Part shown: positions 30,223-40,117 of the stretch, piece by piece
Layout of the letters: the number at the start of each line of letters is the position of its first letter
Position numbering within the stretch: the first letter of the stretch is position 1
Assembly: GCF_003987335.1 (NCBI RefSeq)
Contig: NZ_PIPK01000002.1
Span: 62,001-126,000, forward strand
Length of the DNA: 64,000 nt
Origin: Aliidiomarina maris
Lineage (GTDB): Bacteria; Pseudomonadota; Gammaproteobacteria; Enterobacterales; Alteromonadaceae
Direction of reading: 5' to 3'
Notes under the pieces: model-generated
Database searches by the model: none
The model's input: only the letters and a program-made list of their open reading frames with translations
What the model was told of the DNA's origin: nothing
Program-made: the position numbers and the translations under genes

Positions 30223-31091
30223 TGGTCTGGCTCCTGCGGCATCATATCGCCATTCATGTCTGATTCGTCGCCGACCCCAGGCCACAGCAATAACACCATA
30301 CGTACGCGGTCTAATTGCGCCACCGGGCGTGCTTCAACTTGGGCAAATGGCAACGACTCGTCACGCCGAATGCGGCTGATTTGTGCGACGGGGTAACCTT
30401 CAGGGAACACACCGCCCAATGCGGAAGAAAATAGCAGCTCACCGACTTCTAGTTCCGTCGAATGTGGTACGTGCATGAGCTCTAAGCGTTGGGTGTCACC
30501 TACGCCTTGTGCAATCACACGAATACCACTGCGCTCAGAGCGAGTTGGAATACCATGGCTGGCATCCGAAATTAGAATCACGCGCGCGGTCGTCGCGCCC
30601 ACCGATGAAACTTGGCCGACGATACCGCTGTCATCAATTACCGGCTGGCCTAAAAACACATCGTGAAGTAAGCCTTTGTTAATCACAACTTGCTGGCTAA
30701 AAGGGTCGGAATCCACAGCAATGACTTCGGCCACCATACGCGTTGATTCAGCTTGCGATTCACTTGCCAGCAAACTGCGTAGACGCTGGTTCTCTTGGCT
30801 AAGGAACTCGAAGCGCTGCACCCGCCCCTGAAGGTCAAGCATCTGGTTCGTCAGTTGTTGGTTTTCAGTCAGTAGGCTATGTTTGGTGCGCAGTGAATTA
30901 TACACCCGTTGCAAGGTCTGTTCGGGTACGACGGCGAGGTATTGCACGGGGCTCACCACCGAGTTGAGCACCATACGCACCTGCTGCATAGCGCCCATTC
31001 TGAGGTCTAAAATCAAAAGCAAAAACGCCAGCACTAAGGCTAGCGTTAATCGTCCCCGTAAGGATATGGCTTGATTAAAAAGCTGATTCAC
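30219..31091 (-). CDS. mreC: Rod shape-determining protein MreC
   Basis: 290 residues: a membrane helix (about 15-33), a coiled coil (about 65-110) and the periplasmic beta domain with VVINKGLLHDVFLGQPVID and ISDASHGIPTRSERSG. It positions the elongasome in the periplasm. The tail EPDQ is short and acidic. It follows mreB by two bases. Confidence 0.95.
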   Translation of the reverse strand: MNQLFNQAISLRGRLTLALVLAFLLLILDLRMGAMQQVRMVLNSVVSPVQYLAVVPEQTLQRVYNSLRTKHSLLTENQQLTNQMLDLQGRVQRFEFLSQENQRLRSLLASESQAESTRMVAEVIAVDSDPFSQQVVINKGLLHDVFLGQPVIDDSGIVGQVSSVGATTARVILISDASHGIPTRSERSGIRVIAQGVGDTQRLELMHVPHSTELEVGELLFSSALGGVFPEGYPVAQISRIRRDESLPFAQVEARPVAQLDRVRMVLLLWPGVGDESDMNGDMMPQEPDQ

Positions 31092-31093
31092 GA

Positions 31094-32149
<1,056 letters not shown>

Positions 32150-32234
32150 CTACAATTATAGATTTTAAATGCTGCAACTTTAGCAAGTGCTCACTATCAC
32201 CACAAGCGTTGATAGTATATATATGATTTCAGTG

Positions 32235-34109
32235 TTAGCTATTAGTTTCATCGCGCAGCACGCGGAAGCCTAAATAATTCGAGCTAAACTCAGGAAACAG
32301 CTCTAAACGCACGTGCATCCGCGCTAACGCAGGGGCAAAATTATACGCGCCACCACGTGCAGTTGCTACCTCTCCTTGGCTCGGATTTGTCCATTCCCAG
32401 ACATTTCCCACCACGTCTTCTAGACCATAGGGGTTTTTCGCGAAGCTATTAATCGGTGAAGGCGTGCCATTGAAGGCTGAGCCGCAGGTCACACAATTTG
32501 CACGCCCAGTGCCAATGCTTTGGCCCCACCAATAGGCGCTGGTGCTGCCGCCACGGGCTGCGTATTCCCATTCATCTTGGCTAGGTAAGCGATAGCTTTG
32601 ACCGGTGCTTCGCGATAGCCAGTTGGTGTAAGCCTTGGCATCATTTAAGCTAACGCAAGTGACTGGTAAATTATCTTGTAGCGTGTAGCCAGGTGATTCC
32701 CAGCTCATGCTGGCATCGGTTTCAATCGAACCTGAATTAAGGAAGCGACACCCTGCGCCACGTTCGGCTGTGGTAACATGCCCGGTTGCCTGCACAAAAC
32801 GGCGGAATTGCCCAACGGTGACCGGTGTGACACCGAATGCGACTGGCACCGCCATTTCAAACTGGCGTGCGCTGCTAGCATCTTCGCTGGCACGCTGTAA
32901 ATTACCCACACGCGCTGAACCTGAAGGTACTACCACCACAGTGGGCCCATCACCTTCACCACTTAAAGCATCTTGAATCAATTCACCTGGCGCAAAGTCA
33001 TAGGCTAAGCGGCTCAACTCGGCCCACATGGTTTGGGCACCGTTAACCGCAATGCGTGACGAATACGTGGTGTAGCCACGGCGGCTGACCGCGATGTCAT
33101 ATTCGCCAGGTTGCAGCATCACTTCGACAGGGGTCGAACCATAACGCTCACCATTAATGATGACGCTGTCGTTATGCACATTGGAGCGTACGAGAACACG
33201 GTGTAAAGCGTTCTCGCTAGACGGCTTTTTTCCGCGGTCGCTCGCCTCCTCGTTTTCCGCCTGGATGTTATCAGCACAGTAACGAGGGTCTATCTTCAGT
33301 AGCTGGCAAGCTTCGATGCGACGCATACGGCCTTCCACTTCTACTTCAAGGCTTAAATTATACTGCCGACCACCAGTAAAACCACTTTCAAGCGGGGTTG
33401 CGCCTAACACACGCACATCCGGCGACACCTCTTCACGATTCTCTAAGGCCACCGAGTATTCAGTTAAATTTTCTAACGCATTGGTCAAAAATGAACGCGA
33501 CGCGCGTTGCTTGGCTAACATATCAGCACGATTTTCACATTGTGAAATGGTCTCATCGCGGTCACAAGTCACTTGCTGTTGTACTTGCACTTTATTCGAG
33601 GCATTAAATTCATGTACCAAGCGATCTACGCGCGCCAGCTGCAATTGGTCCTGATACGTGGCAAGCTGGTTTTGCATCGAGTGCTCACGCACTTGAGTGC
33701 GTTCAAGATCAGCACGCAAATTACCTAAGTTTGAGCTCAATTCCGCTACGCGTTGGTTATTACGCTGCTCTTCTGCTACTGCTTGCTGATAAGCTTGCTG
33801 CACTTCGTTAATATCAAGAGTGGGGTTATCAACTAACTCGCGATAGCGACGGTTCATCTGCTCTAAAGCTTGACGGCGCTCACGTTCGAGGGTTGCGCTT
33901 GCTTCACGTGCGCTGTTTAAGCGCTCGGACGTGGCTCTCACTTGCTGCTCTAAATCGCGGCGCTGGGCAATGGCTTGTTCCAACTGCGACTGCACGCTGG
34001 ATATCTGGTTATTAATTTGCGTGACGCTCAACTGCCCAGCCTCTTCGGCCAGAAGCGTAGGCGAGCTAAGCAACACAGCTATCATCAACGATGTCTGAGC
34101 TAGGCGCAT
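32235..34109 (-). CDS. Secreted coiled-coil / PEGA / formylglycine-enzyme-like (FGE-sulfatase) protein
   Basis: 624 residues from ATG 34109, which has GGGG at good spacing; the alternative TTG at 34121 lacks one. A signal peptide (about 1-20) is followed by a long coiled coil (about 28-175), a variable part, a PEGA domain (about 300-365; NGERYGSTPVEVMLQPGEY) and a C-terminal FGE-sulfatase fold (about 395-620; VPVAFGVTPVTVGQF, LPSQDEWEYAARGG, NVWEWTN, YLGFRVLRD). It is likely periplasmic. Many family members are not formylglycine generators, and no sulfatase is nearby, so the function is unknown; it may bind sugar or protein. Confidence 0.8.
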   Translation of the reverse strand: MRLAQTSLMIAVLLSSPTLLAEEAGQLSVTQINNQISSVQSQLEQAIAQRRDLEQQVRATSERLNSAREASATLERERRQALEQMNRRYRELVDNPTLDINEVQQAYQQAVAEEQRNNQRVAELSSNLGNLRADLERTQVREHSMQNQLATYQDQLQLARVDRLVHEFNASNKVQVQQQVTCDRDETISQCENRADMLAKQRASRSFLTNALENLTEYSVALENREEVSPDVRVLGATPLESGFTGGRQYNLSLEVEVEGRMRRIEACQLLKIDPRYCADNIQAENEEASDRGKKPSSENALHRVLVRSNVHNDSVIINGERYGSTPVEVMLQPGEYDIAVSRRGYTTYSSRIAVNGAQTMWAELSRLAYDFAPGELIQDALSGEGDGPTVVVVPSGSARVGNLQRASEDASSARQFEMAVPVAFGVTPVTVGQFRRFVQATGHVTTAERGAGCRFLNSGSIETDASMSWESPGYTLQDNLPVTCVSLNDAKAYTNWLSRSTGQSYRLPSQDEWEYAARGGSTSAYWWGQSIGTGRANCVTCGSAFNGTPSPINSFAKNPYGLEDVVGNVWEWTNPSQGEVATARGGAYNFAPALARMHVRLELFPEFSSNYLGFRVLRDETNS

Positions 34110-34154
34110 GTGTATCCCCAAAATCTGATATGTGTTTTTTACGTTATTACCGCT

Positions 34155-34183
34155 ATGCTATTTTCAATAGTATCAAAAGGCAA
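34155..34183 (-). promoter_or_regulatory. Candidate promoter of the FGE-like gene
   Basis: On the minus strand TTGCCT (34178-34183) and TAGCAT (34155-34160) are 17 bases apart, 46 bases before the ATG. The match is moderate. Confidence 0.35.
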
Positions 34184-34249
34184 GCAATTGCTGTGCTTTA
34201 TCCTTCAATCCCATGTCTATTTGTCTTTCAGTTCGTTGCGCTCGTTTCT

Positions 34250-34510
34250 TCAACAACGACCTGCAAAAATATACCCTTGGCGATTAATGCAGACAAACGC
34301 CTCATTTTGGCCTTGAATGCGCAGCTCTGTATCCGCCAGGTTGCAGCTTTGCAGGCATCCTTGCGGGTTAAACCTAAGCGTCGCCGGTGTACTTACGCTA
34401 ATCCCACCAAATGTAATCGTTTGCTGCGGCTGTAGCGTGCTTACTTGTAATCCGGCGCTGGTGTTGGCGAGGTTAACGCCATACTCATTTGCCGCAACCA
34501 CGTCGTTCAT
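34250..34510 (-). pseudogene. Type IV minor pilin C-terminal fragment (MshC/GspH-like)
   Basis: An 86-codon frame from ATG 34510 lacks the pilin signal and N-terminal hydrophobic helix. Its body resembles the end of a minor prepilin: QTITFGGISVS, TLRFNPQG, two close Cys (CLQSCN), then VCINRQGYIFAGRC to the stop. This pattern is what I expect of MshC-like or GspH/FimT proteins. It is probably the 3' remnant of a pilin gene that was in line with mreB on the minus strand. It abuts the hairpin at 34511-34530. The family call is by eye. Confidence 0.5.
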
Positions 34511-34530
34511 CGCCCGCTTTATCGCGGGCG
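34511..34530. other. Hairpin at the pilin/MshQ junction
   Basis: CGCCCGC and GCGGGCG form a perfect seven-base stem around TTTATC. It lies exactly between a minus-strand pilin remnant and a plus-strand MshQ remnant, so it may mark the rearrangement point. The plus-strand reading frame crosses it and encodes a plausible MshQ-like sequence, so it may also be chance. Confidence 0.4.
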
Positions 34531-35702
34531 AGCCATTTACTCTGCAGGTGGAAGCACACAACGCGAGCGGCCAAGTGACACCAAATTTCGGACAGGAACA
34601 AACCCCAGTGGTACCAGAGGTAAGCCCTCAGCGACTATTGCGGCCAGAGGGTGGCCGTTTTGAAAGTAGTTTATTTAGCACCGGCGAGCTGACACGCATT
34701 GCGCCTGGGCGCTACCAAAGTGACAATGCCTCCTGGAACGAGGCCGGCAGTCTTGTGCTGCGTGCTCAGTTACCGAATAATCGCTATTTAACCGCCGACG
34801 CGGACATCGGCAGCGAAGCTCAGGTTGGTAGATTCTACCCGTTTGGTTTTGAGCTTGATGAATCTTCGCTGCTCAACGCATGTCTGAGCGATACCCCGTT
34901 TAGCTATCTGGGCGACCCGAGCATTGAAGCCCAATATAGGCTGCACGCGGTGAATCGTGCGGGTAATGTACTGGTCAATTACACCGCCGAGCCGAATACG
35001 AATTATCAAGCCCAGTTCGGCTTCACTATTGTGGGCTCAGACATTGATGGTACGCGCTTATTTGCCAACCCAGACAACGCGCCGTCCGGTATCAGCAACG
35101 CCGCATGGCTCGATGGCGCACTCTCGTTTAATCAATCGGATGTCGATACGCCTCGATTACTTGGTATTCAGCGTCAAACATCGAACGTGGAAGAAGGGCC
35201 ATATACCGGTGTTGAGCTCGGCCTGATAGTCGAGCAAAACCCCGACAACATAAACGGCATCGGTGTTTTCACATTAGATGGCACGGTTGACATGATCTTT
35301 GGCCGTTTGGTGCTGGATAACCTCGCAGGGCCCGAAGACGAAACCCTTAACATTATTGCACGGGTAGAGCGCTGGGACGGGCAACGTTTTGTCAGACACA
35401 TTGCCGACAGCTGCACGCAACTCACTGCCAGTAACTTTGCGATCGGCGCCAACCCAAATACTCTAAATTCAAGTGTTGTCCGCAATGCTGGCGAGCAAAT
35501 GCCTTTGACGCTGGGGCTCAGCAGTGAAGACTTTGGCTGGAGCCCAGCAGGTGCGTCTGGCGAATTTGAATTTAGTTACCAAGCGCCTGTTTGGTTACGC
35601 TATAACTGGGACGGTAGCGTCGAGCAAGACCCAAGTGCTACAGCGACCTTTGGCCAGTTTCGGGGCAATGACCGTATTATTTTCTGGCTGGAGCGGCGCT
35701 AG
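34512..35702 (+). pseudogene. mshQ: MshQ-like protein, C-terminal DUF6701 fragment
   Basis: About 396 codons of intact frame, from FIAGEPFTLQVEAHNASGQ (one residue in) to a stop at 35700. This looks like the C-terminal DUF6701 part of MSHA biogenesis protein MshQ, which is normally more than 1000 residues and secreted. The frame stays open back to 34317, but that part is antisense to the pilin fragment and does not look like MshQ; no signal peptide or credible start exists. It is inverted relative to mreB. Its stop overlaps that of the following kinase by four bases (CTAG). Confidence 0.6.
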
Positions 35703-37027
35703 TCAGCGCCTACCTGGCCTTGTTCAAGCTCCGTCGTGGTTTGCGCTGGCTGCGCTAAAGGTAACGCGATAACCACCAGAGTACCTTTACCTTGCTCACT
35801 GCGCACTTTGAGCGCGCCACTGTGGTCACGCACGATACCGGTGGCAATACTTAAGCCTAAGCCAAAGTGCAAGCTGTCTTTACCCTCAGAATAAAAGGCC
35901 TCAGTGGCACGCTGCACCGTTTCATCTGACATGCCATCGCCATTGTCTTGAACTCGAATCTGCACATGGTCATCTTTAGTCAGCAACGCCACTTTGACGC
36001 TGACTTTGCCAGCGCTCGATTCAGCGGCGTTAACCAGCACATTTAATAACGCCATAAAAATTTGGCTTTCCACCACGCGTACTTTAGGCAGGTCTGCGAC
36101 TGGCTCAAACACAAAACGTACTTTATTATCAAAGCGACTTAACAACACATTACGGCAATGGCGCACGGTGTCGTTTAAGTCGGTTTCCGCCAGCTCATTA
36201 TTACCCGCAGTTTCTGTGGTGTCGCTTAAGGCATCGACCATCCGCCGCAGATCGTCCTGACATGACATGCTTTGAGAAATTAAGCCTGCACATTTTTCGT
36301 TACCCGCCAACTTATGGGCTTCAAGCAAGTGTTTGCGGCTTATATTAATCGCCTTCCCTGCTTCCTTGCCGACACCCGCGGCCAAAAGGCCCAAAGTGGC
36401 AAGCTTTTCTGCGCTAATTAAACGCGAGCGTGTGGTTTTAAAGCGCTCAATCAGTTGCATAAGTTTATGGTTGCGCTGCTCCAAATGCTGCTGCTTTTGC
36501 GCCAAACGTTTTTCGGCGTTTTTCGCGCGCACCACCAATTGGCGCAACTCAAGCTCGTCTTCGACAATGCGCGCCAAACGCCCCAACTGCTGTTGTTGCG
36601 AATCACTAAGTTCTCGTGGACTATGGTCGATTAAGCATAACGTGCCCAGCACTAAATCGCCCTGAGCTTTAATCGGCGCGCCTGCATAAAAGATAACTGG
36701 CTGCTCTGTTGTCTCTGTCAATGGATTGCCAGTGAAACGCGGATCCTTAGTAGTATCTTGAATCACCATCATATCGCCTTGCTCGACCACATGACCACAA
36801 AACGAAATCTCACGTGAGGTCTCTTTGATATCTAAGCCGCAGCTTGACTTAAACCACTGACGTTTATCATCGACCAGGCTAATTAATGCTACCGGAACAG
36901 AGAACATTTCAGCGGCAAGCTTGGTGATATTGTCAAAACGCTCCTCAGGGGAAGTATCCAGCACTTTTAATGCAGTTAAATGCGCTAAGCGCTGCGCTTC
37001 ATTGGCAGGCGTTCCTGGCTGCTGCAT
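35699..37027 (-). CDS. GAF-domain histidine-kinase-like protein lacking the phospho-accepting His
   Basis: 442 residues from ATG 37027, after GGAGG. GAF domain about 20-165 (ALISLVDDKRQWFKSSCG), a coiled coil 165-200, an H-box-like helix 203-240 and a HATPase domain 315-430 (N box NVLVNAAES, G1 DNGDGMSDE, G2 HFGLGLSIA). Where kinases of this type read AGVAHE, this one reads AGVGKE, so the phosphorylated His is replaced by Lys221. It may be an ATP-binding regulator or a partner of another kinase. Its GAF domain resembles that of the hybrid kinase at 49519. No membrane segment. Confidence 0.8.
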   Translation of the reverse strand: MQQPGTPANEAQRLAHLTALKVLDTSPEERFDNITKLAAEMFSVPVALISLVDDKRQWFKSSCGLDIKETSREISFCGHVVEQGDMMVIQDTTKDPRFTGNPLTETTEQPVIFYAGAPIKAQGDLVLGTLCLIDHSPRELSDSQQQQLGRLARIVEDELELRQLVVRAKNAEKRLAQKQQHLEQRNHKLMQLIERFKTTRSRLISAEKLATLGLLAAGVGKEAGKAINISRKHLLEAHKLAGNEKCAGLISQSMSCQDDLRRMVDALSDTTETAGNNELAETDLNDTVRHCRNVLLSRFDNKVRFVFEPVADLPKVRVVESQIFMALLNVLVNAAESSAGKVSVKVALLTKDDHVQIRVQDNGDGMSDETVQRATEAFYSEGKDSLHFGLGLSIATGIVRDHSGALKVRSEQGKGTLVVIALPLAQPAQTTTELEQGQVGAD

Positions 37028-37151
37028 GGTGTCCTCCAGCGTGCACATATATAACTAGGGTTAAAATATCAGATTGCACGAATTAATCCAGATCCCCAGC
37101 ATCGGGAATACCGTAAGCTTAGTAACAGAATCAACAAACAGGAAACTCGTC

Positions 37152-37784
37152 ATGACCGAATCGGCACCCGTGCCTCATCAGTTGACCCGCAGTGATATTG
37201 CCGCGATGCCTTCGCGTTATCGCGCTCAGCTTATTAATAGTTTAACTGGCTTTAAACCCGCCAACTTATTAGCGACCCAAAGCCTGCAAGGGCAGCCCAA
37301 TGTTGCAATGGTGAGCTCCGCAGTTCACTTGGGTGCCGACCCTGCATTACTTGCCTTAGTGATGCGGCCGCCCGTGGTTGAACGCCATAGTTTGGACAAT
37401 ATTCGTGAAACGGGTGTGTATACACTTAACCATGTGCACCGCGACATTCTGGAACAAGCCCATCAAACCGCAGCTAAATATCCACGCCAGGTGTCAGAAT
37501 TTGACGCCGTTGGGCTCAGTATTGAGTACCCATTTAGCTTTGCTGCCCCTGCGGTGGCTGAATCTCGTTTGCAAATCGGGTTACGCTTGGTGGAAATAGT
37601 GCCGATTAAGCACAACGGCACAGAGATGGTGATAGGCGAAATCGACTGGGTGCAAATTAAAGACGATATATTGCACGCCGAAGGATATGCAGCCATTGAA
37701 GAAATTGGTAGCGTAACCGTATCAGGGTTAGACAGTTATCATCTTACCCATTCATTAGGTCGCCTCGGCTACCCGAGCGTGTAG
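37152..37784 (+). CDS. Flavin reductase-like (FMN-binding split barrel) protein
   Basis: 210 residues from ATG 37152, which follows CAGGAAA; a longer frame from 37074 begins inside the intergenic region. The pattern LINSLTGFKPANLLATQS, VSSAVHLGADPALLALVMRP and TGVYTLNHV is that of the flavin-reductase-like FMN-binding split barrel, used by NADH:FMN reductases and by flavin-storing proteins. The substrate is unknown. It is followed within 30 bases by an SDR gene on the same strand, so a two-gene operon is likely. Confidence 0.82.
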   Translation: MTESAPVPHQLTRSDIAAMPSRYRAQLINSLTGFKPANLLATQSLQGQPNVAMVSSAVHLGADPALLALVMRPPVVERHSLDNIRETGVYTLNHVHRDILEQAHQTAAKYPRQVSEFDAVGLSIEYPFSFAAPAVAESRLQIGLRLVEIVPIKHNGTEMVIGEIDWVQIKDDILHAEGYAAIEEIGSVTVSGLDSYHLTHSLGRLGYPSV

Positions 37785-37810
37785 CGACGATTTTCAACAA
37801 GGAATTGTGT

Positions 37811-38608
37811 ATGTCCATCCAGTCTTTACGCGTTTTTATTACAGGCGGCGCCAGTGGCCTCGGTCATGCCCTCGCCAAAGCTTGTCTGGCCCGCGGCGCC
37901 CGCGTGTGTATTGCCGATATTTCAGAGCCTGCCGAACCACTCGACGGCGTGCTTTATTTGCCCTGCGATGTCACCGAGTTAGCACAACTGGAAGCGGCTT
38001 GCGATACACTAAGCCAGCGCTGGGGCGGCGTTGACTGGGTGTTCAACAACGCCGGTGTCGCTCAGGTAGGCCCGATTGAAACCGTCAGCATGGACGATTG
38101 GCACTGGATTATTCAAATTAACTTGCTAGGTGTGGTGCGCGGCTGTAAGGCTTTTACCCCGATGCTTAAACGCCAAGGCCACGGCCATATTATTAATGTG
38201 GCATCGATGGCAGGCTTACTCGATGTCGCCAACATGAGCAGTTATAACGCCACCAAGGCTGCGGTAGTGTCACTGTCAGAGACACTGCACAACGAGTTAG
38301 CGCCCCATGGGGTCGGGGTAAGTGTGGTGTGTCCCTCGTTCTTTCGCACCAATTTGGGCCAAGCCATGCGCAGCACCATCCCAAATATGGACAAATCCCT
38401 CGACAAGCTGATGCAAAAAAGCCCACTCAATGCCGATGACGTTGCCGCGTTGGTCCTGCGGGCGGTAGACCGCAAGCAGTTCTATATTTTGCCCCACGCA
38501 CCTGCGCGGCGGCTTTGGTTAGCCAAGCGCTTATTGCCGCGTAACTGGTATGTGCGCTTAGTGCGCAAAGGCGGTAAGCCTGGTGGCATTAAAAAAGCCA
38601 GCCGCTAA
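37811..38608 (+). CDS. Short-chain dehydrogenase/reductase (SDR)
   Basis: 265 residues from ATG 37811 (AAGGAA upstream); an in-frame TTG two codons earlier is disfavoured. The Rossmann motif TGGASGLG and [10 protein letters not shown] are near the N-terminus, and the catalytic Ser-Tyr-Lys are in [20 protein letters not shown]. The Asp in CIADI favours NAD over NADP. The C-terminal basic tail may touch the membrane. Substrate unknown. Its last codons overlap a tiny opposite-strand gene. Confidence 0.87.
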   Translation: MSIQSLRVFITGGASGLGHALAKACLARGARVCIADISEPAEPLDGVLYLPCDVTELAQLEAACDTLSQRWGGVDWVFNNAGVAQVGPIETVSMDDWHWIIQINLLGVVRGCKAFTPMLKRQGHGHIINVASMAGLLDVANMSSYNATKAAVVSLSETLHNELAPHGVGVSVVCPSFFRTNLGQAMRSTIPNMDKSLDKLMQKSPLNADDVAALVLRAVDRKQFYILPHAPARRLWLAKRLLPRNWYVRLVRKGGKPGGIKKASR

Positions 38609-38621
38609 CCGCGTCTGGCTT
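38595..38621 (-). terminator. Terminator of the DUF2256 gene
   Basis: AAGCCAG (38595-38601) pairs with CTGGCTT (38615-38621). On the minus strand the hairpin ends in six Ts (38591-38596). It lies within the 3' ends of both the DUF2256 gene and the convergent SDR gene. Confidence 0.55.
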
Positions 38622-38742
38622 CTCCTGCGCATCGTTTGGAGCAGTATTTCACCTGCTTCCAATCGCGCTCCCACTTCTTGCGCCAACTAAACGGGCGCTG
38701 ACATTGCGGGCAAATCTTGCTTGGTAGCTGAGACTTTTTCAT
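38605..38742 (-). CDS. DUF2256 small zinc-finger-like protein
   Basis: A 45-residue gene, reading ATG at 38742 to TAG at 38605. The sequence has two CxxC-type pairs, [16 protein letters not shown] and VKYCSKRC, with a basic, Trp-rich centre. This is the DUF2256 family, of unknown function, widespread in gammaproteobacteria. Its stop overlaps the SDR stop. It is followed by a hairpin with an A-run (T-run on the minus strand). Confidence 0.8.
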   Translation of the reverse strand: MKKSQLPSKICPQCQRPFSWRKKWERDWKQVKYCSKRCAGEARRG

Positions 38743-38778
38743 CTCACTGCGCCAACCATTATGCGTTGAACACAGCTT

Positions 38779-39015
38779 TTAGCAAGCTTCCGTGTTGACG
38801 GTCACTGTTGGACGTGCATTTTCGCTAGCTGACTGAACGTACTCTACCTGACATGCATCACCACCATCAGTTACTACATCGCGACCTTGAGGCGTGATAC
38901 GCACTGTGTCGTCATCCACACTGAAATCCCAATCACCAGCACTCACATTCAATGCACTCTGCAAGCCCTCTGCTGTCGGGTAACCATAAGCCGTCGCAAC
39001 GGTAGCGCTGCCTGA
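38779..39015 (-). pseudogene. mshA: MshA-like type IV pilin C-terminal fragment
   Basis: The frame is open from just after TAA at 39016-39018 to TAA at 38779. It reads SGSATVATAYGYPTAEGLQ and SALNVSAGDWDFS, and ends with a Cys-bounded loop (GDACQVEYVQ and NTEAC). The GYPTA motif and the C-terminal disulfide loop are what I expect of MshA-like major pilins. The prepilin signal and N-terminal helix are gone, and only a TTG (38964) could start translation. It lies 23 bases from the pyrC stop, on the strand expected for an msh operon upstream of mreB. Confidence 0.55.
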
Positions 39016-39038
39016 TTATCAAGAACCGAGTCGTGTGC

Positions 39039-40079
39039 TTAGTCGTCGCCCAATTTCCAATTCAATGAATCACCTGCCCAGTAAGGCACAAAGCTCTGAC
39101 CGGCAATGCTGACCGTTTGCGGCACTTGCCATGTACGTTGCTGCAGTACGATGCGCTCTTGATTGCGCGGTAAACCATAAAAATCAGCCCCAAAGTGACT
39201 GGCAAACGCCTCAAACTTGTCCATCGCATCAAACAGCTCAAATAAATGTGCGTAAAGCTCTATCGCCGCAGGGGCGGAATAACACCCTGCGCAACCACAG
39301 GCCGCCTCTTTCTTATCCTGCGCGTGCGGCGCTGAGTCAGTCCCCAGGAAAAACTTTGGATTGCCACTTAACGCAGCCTGTTGCAACGCTTGTTGATGCG
39401 TCCGGCGCTTTAAAATCGGCAAACAATAATGGTGCGGGCGAATGCCGCCTACCAACATATCGTTGCGGTTCATCAGCAAATGCTGCGGGGTAATTGTCGC
39501 GGCCACGGTCGGGCCTGCTGCGAGCACAAAATCGACCGCGTCTTGGGTGGTGATATGCTCAAGAATAATTTTTAAGGTGGGGTGCTTGGCATGCAACGGC
39601 TTTAAATAGCGGTCAATAAACACTTGTTCGCGGTCAAAAATATCAATCTCGCTGTCCGTCACTTCGCCATGCACCAACAACGGCACTTGCAACTCCGCCA
39701 TGGCTGCAAACACCGAGCTCAAACCATCAATATCGGTGACGCCAGATGCTGAGTTCGTGGTTGCGCCCGCCGGATACAACTTAAAACCAATAACATGCGG
39801 GTTTGCCGCCGCCTCACGAATGGTATCGACGCTGGTTTGCTGGGTTAAATATAAAGCCATGAGTGGGTCAAAATCGCTGCCCTCGGGTACATGCGCCATA
39901 ATGCGCTCACGGTACGCCAATGCTTGCGCCACCTCCGTGACCGGCGGCACCAAGTTGGGCATGATCACCGCGCGCTTAAACTGCCGGGCGGTAGCCGGCA
40001 CCGTGCCAGCCAGTAAGTCACCGTCGCGTAAATGTAAATGCCAGTCGTCCGGGCGGGTCATGCTAAATTGCTTACTCAT
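39039..40079 (-). CDS. pyrC: Dihydroorotase (class II)
   Basis: Cyclises carbamoyl-aspartate to dihydroorotate in pyrimidine synthesis. 346 residues; metal-binding His14 and His16 in [10 protein letters not shown], carboxylated Lys in [19 protein letters not shown] and ILEHITT, and Asp in [19 protein letters not shown] before the ATG supports the start. It is a single gene with its 3' end next to the pilin remnant. Confidence 0.96.
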   Translation of the reverse strand: MSKQFSMTRPDDWHLHLRDGDLLAGTVPATARQFKRAVIMPNLVPPVTEVAQALAYRERIMAHVPEGSDFDPLMALYLTQQTSVDTIREAAANPHVIGFKLYPAGATTNSASGVTDIDGLSSVFAAMAELQVPLLVHGEVTDSEIDIFDREQVFIDRYLKPLHAKHPTLKIILEHITTQDAVDFVLAAGPTVAATITPQHLLMNRNDMLVGGIRPHHYCLPILKRRTHQQALQQAALSGNPKFFLGTDSAPHAQDKKEAACGCAGCYSAPAAIELYAHLFELFDAMDKFEAFASHFGADFYGLPRNQERIVLQQRTWQVPQTVSIAGQSFVPYWAGDSLNWKLGDD

Positions 40080-40117
40080 GGGGCTCTCCTGGTTTAAATT
40101 CGCGCGCTATTTTAGCA

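Noticed and set aside
34317-34511. N-terminal part of the plus-strand MshQ frame as coding sequence
   Set aside because: It is antisense to a better pilin match, lacks signal peptide or ribosome-binding site, and does not resemble MshQ.
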